Assembly: GCA_003670425.1 (NCBI GenBank) | Contig: QWRL01000161.1 | Coordinates: 1-5,607, forward strand | Source of the DNA: Chloroflexota bacterium | GTDB lineage: Bacteria; Chloroflexota; Anaerolineae; Anaerolineales; UBA11657 | DNA length: 5,607 nucleotides | Direction of reading: 5' to 3' | Shown: positions 1 to 5,228 of the stretch, one piece after another | Numbering within the stretch: the first letter of the stretch is position 1 | Layout of the letters: every line of letters starts with the position of its first letter | Notes under the pieces: model-generated | Seen by the model: the letters and a program-made list of their open reading frames with translations, nothing else | Database searches by the model: none | Told to the model about the DNA's origin: nothing | Program-made: the position numbers and the translations under genes

Positions 1-226
1 GGGAGCTGTCTGCAGGTGGCTCGGCCGCAAGTGCGGCAAGCGTGGCGTTCTGGGCTTTGATCGTGTCTGCCATGATGAGGGACAGCGGCACTACGCCCAC
101 ATGTTTGGGCAGCACAGAGGCCGGCGCTGCGCTAGTGCGCGCGCCCAGCCCGCACCCGGCCGCAACGCAGGCGCCGGCCAGGCAAAACAGCGCGCGCGCT
201 GCGGCAGCGCGCGAAAAGTTGTGCAC
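1..226 (-). CDS. Unidentified protein, possible lipoprotein, N-terminal part only (runs off left edge)
   Basis: I do not recognise this protein. Of the three minus frames after fliS, only this one stays open to the window edge (75 codons), with G/C-rich third positions like its neighbours. The proposed GTG start (226-224) lies 4 nt after the fliS TAA; no in-frame ATG occurs nearby upstream and there is no clear Shine-Dalgarno, so translation may depend on coupling to fliS. The N-terminus has Arg at residues 6 and 11, then an Ala/Leu/Cys-rich hydrophobic stretch (about 12-25) ending in VAAGC (Cys25), with LAGAC (Cys20) just before it. This resembles a lipoprotein signal peptide, although Ala at -3 is a weak lipobox. 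A short Ala/Ser/Pro linker follows. FliT is often found after fliS, but I see no resemblance to it. An alternative start is the in-frame ATG at 73-71, which would remove the signal. The location suggests co-transcription with fliS; function unknown. Confidence 0.45.
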   Translation of the reverse strand, partial: MHNFSRAAAARALFCLAGACVAAGCGLGARTSAAPASVLPKHVGVVPLSLIMADTIKAQNATLAALAAEPPADSS

Positions 227-230
227 GCGC

Positions 231-584
231 TTAAGCGAGCGCGGCGACGGCAGGCAGCGGGCCGGCCATGGTTTGCTTTTGCAGTTCCGACCAGGTGGAG
301 CGCAGCTCCAGCAGCACTTCGGCTGCGCTATCCCAGCGACCGGAGCGGCATTCGTCAGAGGTCCACTGGTAGAGCGCCAGCAAGCGCACGGGCAGGTCGC
401 CTTGATCAAAATCGAGGCTCTTGATTAATTCATGGATAGCGCGGGTGGCCGTGCCCAGGTCTTTGCGGCCGCAGGCTGCGATCGCGGCATCATATGTCAG
501 CACAACCAGCTTCACGGGATCCGCATTGAGGATGTCGTGTTCGCGGTAGTTGCGCGCCTGACGAGCGTAGGGGTTGATGGTCAT
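231..584 (-). CDS. fliS: Flagellar export chaperone FliS
   Basis: FliS is a small helical cytosolic chaperone that binds the C-terminal D0 region of flagellin, preventing premature polymerisation and delivering it to the export gate. The 117-residue product (family about 120-135) opens with the typical NPYARQARNYREHDILNADP segment (residues 4-23), followed by KLVVLTYDAAI (25-35), matching the family pattern Y..(8-12)..P..L(V/L)..LYDGAI; here Thr-Tyr-Asp-Ala-Ala replaces Leu-Tyr-Asp-Gly-Ala. Two further amphipathic stretches (43-57 and 63-76) and a last helix (84-103) complete the bundle. The final dozen residues are Ala/Pro-rich and probably disordered. It is the only complete gene product here with cysteines (38 and 79), fitting a cytosolic location. 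CAGGAGC lies 10 nt before the ATG as ribosome-binding site. It is 79 bp downstream of flaG and likely shares its sigma-28 promoter. Confidence 0.93.
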   Translation of the reverse strand: MTINPYARQARNYREHDILNADPVKLVVLTYDAAIAACGRKDLGTATRAIHELIKSLDFDQGDLPVRLLALYQWTSDECRSGRWDSAAEVLLELRSTWSELQKQTMAGPLPAVAALA

Positions 585-609
585 GGTGCGTAAGCTCCTG
601 AAAGTTTAG

Positions 610-643
610 GCCTGCATGGCTGCGGCTTCACCGCATTGCAGGC
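610..643 (-). repeat. Two-tier hairpin between flaG and fliS
   Basis: In the minus-strand RNA, arms GCCTGCA and TGCAGGC (7 bp) enclose a second stem, TGCGG and CCGCA (5 bp), with loop TGAAG; a 1-nt and a 4-nt bulge separate the tiers. No T-run follows (the RNA continues CTAAACTTTC), so it is not a classical terminator. It ends about 15 nt before the fliS Shine-Dalgarno. I infer a role in mRNA stability, processing or partial attenuation between flaG and fliS. An AT-rich patch (648-663) lies just upstream; it has a TATAAA-like piece but no suitably spaced -35, so no promoter is called. Confidence 0.5.
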
Positions 644-663
644 GCACATTTATAAAATATTGG

Positions 664-1086
664 TTATGCAAACAGGTTTAGAAAGTGGTCGTAGCCCATT
701 TTGCTCAGCTCATTCTGCGGAATGGTGCGCACAATTTCTTTTGTGACCGGGTCGATCATTGTGATAGTCACAGAGCCATCTTCTTTGTTAACTTGGAAGC
801 GCAGGTTGGCGCCACTGCTGGTTTTGAATTCAGCTTGCGGCTCTTGTTTTGCCTCCGCATCTTTTTGGTCAGATTCGGCAAGTTTGCGGGCCGGCAGCGA
901 AAGTTTCCCATCGTCGGTAGGCGAGAGCCGGACTTGTGCGGGGCTGGAACCTGCGCCTGGCGCCGACTCTTTGTGCTCTGGGTTGGCGTTTGGAACTGCG
1001 CCGAGTGCTGCCTTGGCTGCAGGTCTGGGCGCATTGTCCGGCGCAGCTGCCCCGCCAACTGATCCGAGCGAATCAGACGGTGCCAT
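664..1086 (-). CDS. flaG: FlaG family flagellar protein
   Basis: FlaG proteins influence flagellar filament length; loss gives longer filaments in the species studied, and the gene usually sits beside fliD and fliS as here. The 140-residue product has two parts. Residues 1-90 are low-complexity, rich in Ala, Pro, Ser, Glu and Lys, and probably disordered. Residues 93-135 are the conserved FlaG core, with LRFQVNKEDGSVTITMIDP followed by TKEIVRTIPQNELSKM, matching the family pattern L.F..(D/N)...G...(V/I).(V/I)ID..T.E.(I/V)R.IP..E. It has no cysteine. The start is the ATG at 1086. A strong Shine-Dalgarno is missing: only GGGG, 11 nt upstream, or AAAGG further away could serve. A sigma-28 promoter just upstream gives a leader of only about 30 nt. 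The long Ala/Pro N-terminus is longer than in many homologues. Confidence 0.9.
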   Translation of the reverse strand: MAPSDSLGSVGGAAAPDNAPRPAAKAALGAVPNANPEHKESAPGAGSSPAQVRLSPTDDGKLSLPARKLAESDQKDAEAKQEPQAEFKTSSGANLRFQVNKEDGSVTITMIDPVTKEIVRTIPQNELSKMGYDHFLNLFA

Positions 1087-1122
1087 GATTATTCTTACCC
1101 CGTATACCTTTCATCAGCGTCG

Positions 1123-1149
1123 GTATCGGCCGCGGCTTACAAAACTTTA
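1123..1149 (-). promoter_or_regulatory. Sigma-28 (FliA) promoter for flaG-fliS
   Basis: On the minus strand TAAAGTTT (1149-1142) is followed after 11 nt by GCCGATAC (1130-1123). The FliA consensus is TAAAGTTT, N11, GCCGATAA, so the -35 is complete and the -10 differs at one base. The -35 begins 4 nt after the fliD stop codon. Transcription should start near 1116, leaving about 30 nt before the flaG ATG. This would let flaG, fliS and anything downstream be expressed independently of read-through from fliD, late in assembly. Confidence 0.85.
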
Positions 1150-1153
1150 GCTG

Positions 1154-2878
1154 CTAGGCCAATTTGCTCAATGAATTCTGGGTGTTGATTAGCGTCATAA
1201 TTTCCGCCTGGTGCCGGCCATATTGGGCTTTCAGACTGGTTTCCCGCTCTACTAACGTCTTTTTGCCGTTGGAAATGCGGGTATTAACATCGCTAATTTG
1301 TGCGGTTAGGCCCTTCACTGAGGCTTCTACGATGCCTTTTGTGCTTGTGGTGAAGGTTTTAAGGCGCAGCTGCAGGCGATCTGCCACGGCGTTCATCAGC
1401 GCCTTCGCGCCTGAGGGGTCAGAGCTAAACGCCGCGGTCAGCTTGGCTTCGTCCAAAGTAGCTGTGAGTGTGGCTGTGTTAATCGTCACGCCCAGGTCGC
1501 CAACTTGGCTGAAACCGGTTCCCGTCAAGCCGCTGACGCGGCTCTGCAGGTCCGTGATCAGGTTGCGGCGCAGGCCCACAAAATTGGAGTCGCCCGCGAG
1601 CGCTCCAGACGAAAATACCTTGTCGGCTGTTTTGGTGACCGCAGATTGCGTGGTCACGTAGTCATTGGCGGAATTGAATTCCGCCACCAGCGCTTTGAGC
1701 TTGGCAACCACCGCGGTGTTGTCGCGCGTGATGACCAGTGTGGCACTTTTCCCAACCGCATCAGAAGCCAGGTTGAGCGTCACGCCGGAGATTACATCCG
1801 TCAAGCCCGCGTTTTGGCTGCGGGTCACGCTCACGCCATCCACGCTAAACGCGGCATTTGTTGGCGCCTGTATCACGTTGCTAAATGCGCCGCCGCCATC
1901 CAAGACTTTCACGGCCTCCAGAATGTTGTCTGTGCCGCTGGCATGGCTGGCCCGAATGGCGCGGTGCGTGCCGCTGTTGTTGGCGGTCAAAATCAGGCGC
2001 CGGTCCACAACGCCGGCTGTCACCTCGTTGCCCTCGGCATAAGTGCCGCGGCTGATAAGTGTGGCAATGTTTGCAAGCGTGTTGGCGGTTGTGACGGTAA
2101 TGGATGCGCCTTTTGCAATGTAGGCGACGGATGCGGCGTTGGCAGCCTTGCTGCCGACGGTGTAGCTGCCGCCGCCGAAGGTGAACTTTAGGCCGCGCCC
2201 GGAGTCCACCGTCACTTGTCCGGCTGGCACGGATTGCCAGGCGGATGTTGTTTCGGTGGCGCTGGCGCTGCCATACTTGCGGATGGCCACGGCCTGCGCC
2301 TGGCTGTTCACCAGGCGGTACTCGTAGGTGCTGCTGTTATTGCGCACCTCTAAGTAGTAGCTGTCGCTGCCCAGCTCGCGCAGTCCGCTCGTAAGGTCTG
2401 CGGTGCTAAAGCCGGTGACCGTGTTGGGGTAGGGCGTGGTGCTGGAAGCGATGCTGCGCGTGGCTGCGCCGCCGACTGTAAAAACGCCGGACAAACCCAA
2501 CTGCTGGTCTGAATATTCCAACGCTGTGCTGGAGCCAACGGAGTGTGCCTTGGCCAGGCTGGTGACGGCGATGCGCTGGCTGCCGGCAATTGCCTGGTCG
2601 GTGGCGGCGGCGGTGAACACCGCAGCCGCAGTTGTGGAGGGCTCGCTGACGGCGGCAGTGCGCTGGTCCAAAAAGTTGGTTGTGCTGTCGGTTGCCAGAT
2701 TGTTTACGGAAGTGAGCAGGCTGGACAGCCGGGTGCCGGCTGAAGAATAAACTGACTTGCGCGTCTCCAGCTTCTGCAGGTCCGTGCTGAGGCGCTGGAG
2801 CGGCTTCGCCTCGTTCTGCAGCGTATCAGTCACCAGACTGCTGAAAAACGAGTTGATTGCTGCGATATCGGTGGCCAT
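1154..2878 (-). CDS. fliD: Flagellar filament cap protein FliD (HAP2)
   Basis: FliD forms the oligomeric cap at the tip of the filament and is needed for exported flagellin to fold and insert. The 574-residue product is longer than enterobacterial FliD (about 468). Residues 1-100 form the FliD N-terminal domain, a helical leg with LQKLETRKSVYSS followed by LSSLLTSV. A Ser/Thr/Ala/Gly-rich middle (about 100-380) holds the surface domains and the typical FSVDGVSVTRSQNAGLTDVI then GVTLNL stretch. Residues about 387-574 form the C-terminal domain, with VAKLKALVAEFNSANDYV, GDLGVTINTATLTATLDEAKL and a terminal coiled-coil-like helix ending NTQNSLSKLA. There is no cysteine. The usual N-terminal Gly-rich SGLD motif is absent: it begins MATDIAAINSFFSSLVTDTL. 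The start is fixed by an in-frame TAA 15 nt upstream; no good Shine-Dalgarno is visible. It is probably expressed by read-through of the hairpin after flagellin 2. Confidence 0.93.
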   Translation of the reverse strand: MATDIAAINSFFSSLVTDTLQNEAKPLQRLSTDLQKLETRKSVYSSAGTRLSSLLTSVNNLATDSTTNFLDQRTAAVSEPSTTAAAVFTAAATDQAIAGSQRIAVTSLAKAHSVGSSTALEYSDQQLGLSGVFTVGGAATRSIASSTTPYPNTVTGFSTADLTSGLRELGSDSYYLEVRNNSSTYEYRLVNSQAQAVAIRKYGSASATETTSAWQSVPAGQVTVDSGRGLKFTFGGGSYTVGSKAANAASVAYIAKGASITVTTANTLANIATLISRGTYAEGNEVTAGVVDRRLILTANNSGTHRAIRASHASGTDNILEAVKVLDGGGAFSNVIQAPTNAAFSVDGVSVTRSQNAGLTDVISGVTLNLASDAVGKSATLVITRDNTAVVAKLKALVAEFNSANDYVTTQSAVTKTADKVFSSGALAGDSNFVGLRRNLITDLQSRVSGLTGTGFSQVGDLGVTINTATLTATLDEAKLTAAFSSDPSGAKALMNAVADRLQLRLKTFTTSTKGIVEASVKGLTAQISDVNTRISNGKKTLVERETSLKAQYGRHQAEIMTLINTQNSLSKLA

Positions 2879-2894
2879 GGCGGATGCTTGGGTT

Positions 2895-2931
2895 TAGAAA
2901 CCGGCGCCCGCGCGTGTGCGCGAGCGCCGGT
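2895..2931 (-). terminator. Hairpin terminator or attenuator between flagellin 2 and fliD
   Basis: In the minus-strand RNA an outer stem ACCGGCGC/GCGCCGGT (8 bp) continues through a U-G wobble into CGCGC/GCGCG (5 bp), closing a 4-nt ACAC loop: 14 stacked pairs, followed by TTTCT. On the plus strand the wobble becomes a C/A mismatch, so the structure favours minus-strand RNA. The short, interrupted T-run suggests incomplete termination. I see no sigma-28 promoter between it and fliD, so fliD probably depends on read-through, which would keep cap protein far below flagellin. Confidence 0.65.
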
Positions 2932-2983
2932 AAAAGTTGCTCTTGTGTGGAGTGCCGGTTTGCGAAGTGCCCTAGTTCGTCGC

Positions 2984-3901
2984 TTACCGGAACAGTGAGA
3001 GCACAGCCTGCGGATTGGCGTTGGCCTGCGCCAGCGCTGCCGTGGCAATTTGCTGCAGGATGAGGTAGGTAGTTGCCTTCACCTGCTCGCGCGCGATGTC
3101 TGCATTGTAGATGCGGCTGAAGGCGGCTTCCACATTGGCATGGGCGACCGTCACCTGCTCTTCTTTGAAGGTCAGGCGCGCCATCATCGAACCAACTTCG
3201 CGCATCGAGATGGACACTGAGGCGATGGCAGACTCGATGCTTCCCATGTAGGCTTGGGCAGAAGCGTGCGAGTCCACATGGCCGCGCTCCACCACGCCGG
3301 CCAGATGCAGGTCACCAGAGCTGTGGCCCTGCCGGCCAGCAACGCCACTCATGGAAAACCCGAAGAAGACCGTGTTTTCACTGTTGGCACCGGTCTGGAG
3401 CATGATGCGGGTGCGCGGGTGCGTCGGATTGTTGGTGATGCGCTCATCCATTTCCAACAGCTTGCGGCCGTTCCAGGTCGTCTCGTTGTTGATGTCGTCT
3501 AGTTCCGCCAGAAACTGGGAGATTTGGGCTTCAATGTCATTGCGCTCCTGCGGTCCCATGATGTCACCGATGGCCTGCTGCGCTTTGCTGCGGATCTTTA
3601 TGAGAAGATCCATCAGCTTCTGCAGTGAACCTTCGGCGGTGGCCAGGAAGTTCTTGCCATCTCCGATATTGTCCAAAGCCTGCAGGTAGCCGGTGGCCCG
3701 CACGCGCATCTTGGTTCCAATGGTGAAACCGGCGGGGTCGTCCTCGGCCGTGTTCAAACGGCGTCCGGTGGCTAAGCGGGTTTGCGCAATCGCAAGTTCC
3801 CTGTTGTCCAGCAATAGAGAGTTGAGTGCGTTCAGCGCACCAATGTTGCTGGCTACCCGGGTAAGATCCGGATTGGCCGCTGAACCTAGAAGTCCTGGCA
3901 T
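2984..3901 (-). CDS. fliC: Flagellin 2 (filament subunit, second paralogue)
   Basis: Structural subunit of the flagellar filament, exported through the flagellar type III apparatus. The 305-residue product has the N-terminal flagellin domain (about 15-152), with NIGALNALNSL, RLATGRRLNTAEDDPAGFTIGTK and NETTWNGRKLL, and the C-terminal domain (about 215-305), with SMMARLTFKEEQVTVAHAN, ADIAREQVKATTYLILQQIA and the ending NPQAVLSLFR. The variable D2/D3 region is nearly absent. It is roughly 70% identical by eye to flagellin 1 over the first 150 residues and higher at the C-terminus. It has 8 and 5 extra residues in the exposed middle (near ERITNNPTHPRTRI and SMSGVAGRQ) and one fewer near the N-terminus. 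No cysteine. AAGGAGG lies 9 nt before the ATG and is the loop of a hairpin (3906-3923). The symbol fliC is generic; it could be a minor or conditionally used filament subunit. Confidence 0.95.
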   Translation of the reverse strand: MPGLLGSAANPDLTRVASNIGALNALNSLLLDNRELAIAQTRLATGRRLNTAEDDPAGFTIGTKMRVRATGYLQALDNIGDGKNFLATAEGSLQKLMDLLIKIRSKAQQAIGDIMGPQERNDIEAQISQFLAELDDINNETTWNGRKLLEMDERITNNPTHPRTRIMLQTGANSENTVFFGFSMSGVAGRQGHSSGDLHLAGVVERGHVDSHASAQAYMGSIESAIASVSISMREVGSMMARLTFKEEQVTVAHANVEAAFSRIYNADIAREQVKATTYLILQQIATAALAQANANPQAVLSLFR

Positions 3902-3905
3902 GATT

Positions 3906-3923
3906 GTAAACCTCCTTGTTTAC
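3906..3923 (-). promoter_or_regulatory. Shine-Dalgarno hairpin of flagellin 2, CsrA-site-like
   Basis: In the minus-strand RNA the perfect arms GTAAAC and GTTTAC (6 bp) enclose the hexaloop AAGGAG, most of the ribosome-binding site, 4 nt before the start codon. The sequence AAACAAGGAGGU agrees with the published CsrA selection consensus RUACARGGAUGU at 10 of 12 positions, and GGA sits in the loop as CsrA prefers. I infer a translational control site where a bound protein would block the ribosome. Confidence 0.6.
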
Positions 3924-3929
3924 CAATTT

Positions 3930-3947
3930 TGGGGGATCCTTCCCCCA
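3930..3947 (-). promoter_or_regulatory. Second GGA-loop hairpin in the flagellin 2 leader
   Basis: In the minus-strand RNA arms TGGGGGA and TCCCCCA (7 bp, mostly G-C) close a tetraloop AGGA. The GGA here is 24 nt upstream of the GGA in the Shine-Dalgarno hairpin, a distance an RNA-bridging CsrA dimer could span. No T-run follows, so a terminator is unlikely. Regulatory function is inferred from geometry. Confidence 0.5.
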
Positions 3948-4048
3948 TTGTGATGAGCCAGTTGTCCGCGTAACTTAGCGCCCGGTCCCCGCGGAATGTG
4001 CTCAGGCACAACCTCCGCCGCAGGATTATTTATTGCGCTGTACGTGGG

Positions 4049-4056
4049 GTATCGGC
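4049..4056 (-). promoter_or_regulatory. Possible weak sigma-28 -10 element for flagellin 2
   Basis: GCCGATAC on the minus strand (4056-4049) is identical to the -10 of the flaG promoter and one base from the FliA consensus. At the proper distance (4075-4068) stands TCATGCGC, a poor -35. If used, transcription would start near 4041 and give a leader of about 140 nt, similar to that of flagellin 1. Otherwise flagellin 2 depends on read-through. Confidence 0.35.
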
Positions 4057-4062
4057 ACACAG

Positions 4063-4085
4063 GCGCCGCGCATGAACTGCGGCGC
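4063..4085 (-). repeat. Hairpin in the flagellin 1-2 gap
   Basis: Arms GCGCCGC and GCGGCGC (7 bp) with a 9-nt loop. No T-run follows on the minus strand. It overlaps the place where the -35 of the weak promoter at 4049-4056 would lie, so structure or promoter could be the real function; neither is proven. Confidence 0.4.
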
Positions 4086-4100
4086 TGGTAAAGATTAGGT

Positions 4101-4125
4101 AAACACCCCGCCGCGGGGCGGGGTG
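4101..4125 (-). terminator. Probable Rho-independent terminator or attenuator after flagellin 1
   Basis: In the minus-strand RNA arms CACCCCGCC and GGCGGGGTG (9 bp, nearly all G-C) close a 4-nt CCGC loop, extended by a G-U and an A-U pair, and are followed by TTTACCTAATCTTT. The T-rich tail is moderate, so partial termination is likely. It lies about 90 nt after the flagellin 1 stop and would reduce transcription into flagellin 2 and fliD. Confidence 0.6.
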
Positions 4126-4139
4126 CTGGCTGGAGGCTT

Positions 4140-4182
4140 GGCCACCGGCCTTGGCGCGCTTTACACGCCGCGGGCGGTGGCC
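4140..4182 (-). repeat. Inverted repeat in the flagellin 1-2 gap
   Basis: GGCCACCG at 4140-4147 and its reverse complement CGGTGGCC at 4175-4182 (8 bp) enclose 27 nt, giving a long-loop stem between the two stronger hairpins. Part of a cluster of dyads in this 313-bp gap; function unknown. Confidence 0.4.
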
Positions 4183-4185
4183 GGT

Positions 4186-4209
4186 GCGGGCGGGTGGCTG
4201 CCCGCCCGC
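4186..4209 (-). repeat. GC-rich hairpin directly after the flagellin 1 stop
   Basis: Arms GCGGGCGGG and CCCGCCCGC (9 bp, all G-C) with a 6-nt loop begin 5 nt after the flagellin 1 TAA. No T-run follows on the minus strand, so it is better explained as a 3'-end stabiliser that blocks exonucleases than as an intrinsic terminator. It may protect the flagellin 1 transcript. Confidence 0.5.
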
Positions 4210-4214
4210 TACTT

Positions 4215-5096
4215 TTACCGGAAGAGTGCGAGTACTGCCTGCGGGTTTGCGTTCGCCTGTGAAAGGCTGGCGGTCGCAATCTGCTGCAGGATCAAGAAGG
4301 TTGTGGCCTTCACCTGCTCGCGCGCAATGTCCGCATTCATGATGCGGCTGAAGGCCGCTTCTGTGTTGGCATGCGCAACCGTAACCTGCTCCTCTTTGAA
4401 GGTGAGGCGCGCCATCATCGAGCCAACCTCCCGCAAAGACACGCTGATCGAGGCGATGGCCGAGTCCACGCTGGACATATAGGCCTGGGCAGAGCTGCTG
4501 GAATTTACATGTCCGCGGTTTGATACGCCGTCAAGATGCAGGTTGGATGAGCTGTGGCCCGTGGTGCGGCCAAATTTGAATGAAACTGTGTTGTCGGCGT
4601 TGGCACCGGTCTGGAATACGGTGTCGGCACCGCCCACAGACATTTGAAGAAGCTTCTTGCCGTTCCATTGCGTCTCGTCATTGATGTTAGAAACTTCGGC
4701 CAGATAGCCTTCAATTTCTTTTTCAATGTCGCTCCGCTCGGCTGCGCCCATCGTGTCTGAAATGGCCTGCTGCGACTTGGTGCGGATCTTGATCAAAATG
4801 TCATTGATCTTCTGGAGCGAGCCCTCGGCTGTGGCAAGGAAGTTCTTGCTGTCACCGAGATTGTCCAGTGCCTGCATAAAGCCTTCGGCACGCGCGCGCA
4901 GCTTGGTGCCGATTGTCATACTTGCCGGATCATCTTCGGCAGTGTTAAGCTTGCGGCCCGTAGCCAGGCGGGTCTGCGCCACCGACAATTGTCGATTGAC
5001 CAGGTTCAACGCGTTCTGTGCGTTCAACGCCCCTATGTTGCTTGCGACGCGCCCCAACTGGTCAGATTGAGCCGCCGATCCTACTAGTCCAGCCAT
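4215..5096 (-). CDS. fliC: Flagellin 1 (probable major filament subunit)
   Basis: Filament-building subunit exported through the flagellar type III system. The 293-residue product consists of the D0/D1 core: an N-terminal domain (about 16-152) with NIGALNAQNALNL, RLATGRKLNTAEDDPASMTIGTK (43-65) and NDETQWNGKKLL; a short middle with FQTGANADNTVSFKFG; and a C-terminal domain (about 200-293) with SMMARLTFKEEQVTVAHAN, ADIAREQVKATTFLILQQIA and the ending NPQAVLALFR. Large exposed D2/D3 domains are missing (Salmonella FliC has 495 residues). About 12 residues (MAGLVGSAAQSDQLGRVASN region) extend the usual N-terminus. No cysteine. AAGGAGG ends 10 nt before the ATG and fixes the start. A full-match sigma-28 promoter and a 155-nt GGA-rich leader precede it. 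Being promoter-proximal, followed by a stabilising hairpin and a terminator-like one, it is probably the more abundant flagellin (inference). Confidence 0.96.
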   Translation of the reverse strand: MAGLVGSAAQSDQLGRVASNIGALNAQNALNLVNRQLSVAQTRLATGRKLNTAEDDPASMTIGTKLRARAEGFMQALDNLGDSKNFLATAEGSLQKINDILIKIRTKSQQAISDTMGAAERSDIEKEIEGYLAEVSNINDETQWNGKKLLQMSVGGADTVFQTGANADNTVSFKFGRTTGHSSSNLHLDGVSNRGHVNSSSSAQAYMSSVDSAIASISVSLREVGSMMARLTFKEEQVTVAHANTEAAFSRIMNADIAREQVKATTFLILQQIATASLSQANANPQAVLALFR

Positions 5097-5181
5097 AATA
5101 ATGTAGCCTCCTTGTCTGTGACGGTCCGTGGGACTGCTTCCCTGCCGAAATCCGTTTTTTCCGCTTTGCCCTACTAATGGC

Positions 5182-5225
5182 GCGTAGTAACCAAACGCCC
5201 CTGCGTTGTGGTTCCCTTACTACGC
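5182..5225 (-). repeat. 44-nt stem-loop in the flagellin 1 leader
   Basis: Reading the minus-strand RNA: GCGTAGT pairs with ACTACGC (7 bp), then a 5-nt bulge AAGGG on the 5' side, AACCA pairs with TGGTT (5 bp), a single bulged C, and AACGC pairs with GCGTT (5 bp) closing an AGGG loop. That gives 17 base pairs in all. The bulge carries a purine-rich Shine-Dalgarno-like AAGGGA. No T-run follows directly, so this is not a terminator. Confidence 0.6.
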
Positions 5226-5228
5226 TCC

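Noticed and set aside
42..428. Plus-strand open frame of 128 codons at the left end
   Set aside because: Antisense to fliS and to the open frame after it; no Shine-Dalgarno and no recognisable product.
1505..2191. Plus-strand open frame of 228 codons
   Set aside because: It lies entirely inside fliD on the opposite strand, is rich in Cys, His and Arg as is typical of antisense shadows in GC-rich DNA, and shows no family motif.
3564..3926. Alternative minus frame overlapping the start of flagellin 2
   Set aside because: It is a +1/-1 frame shadow of a clear flagellin gene, and it would start upstream of that gene's Shine-Dalgarno hairpin.
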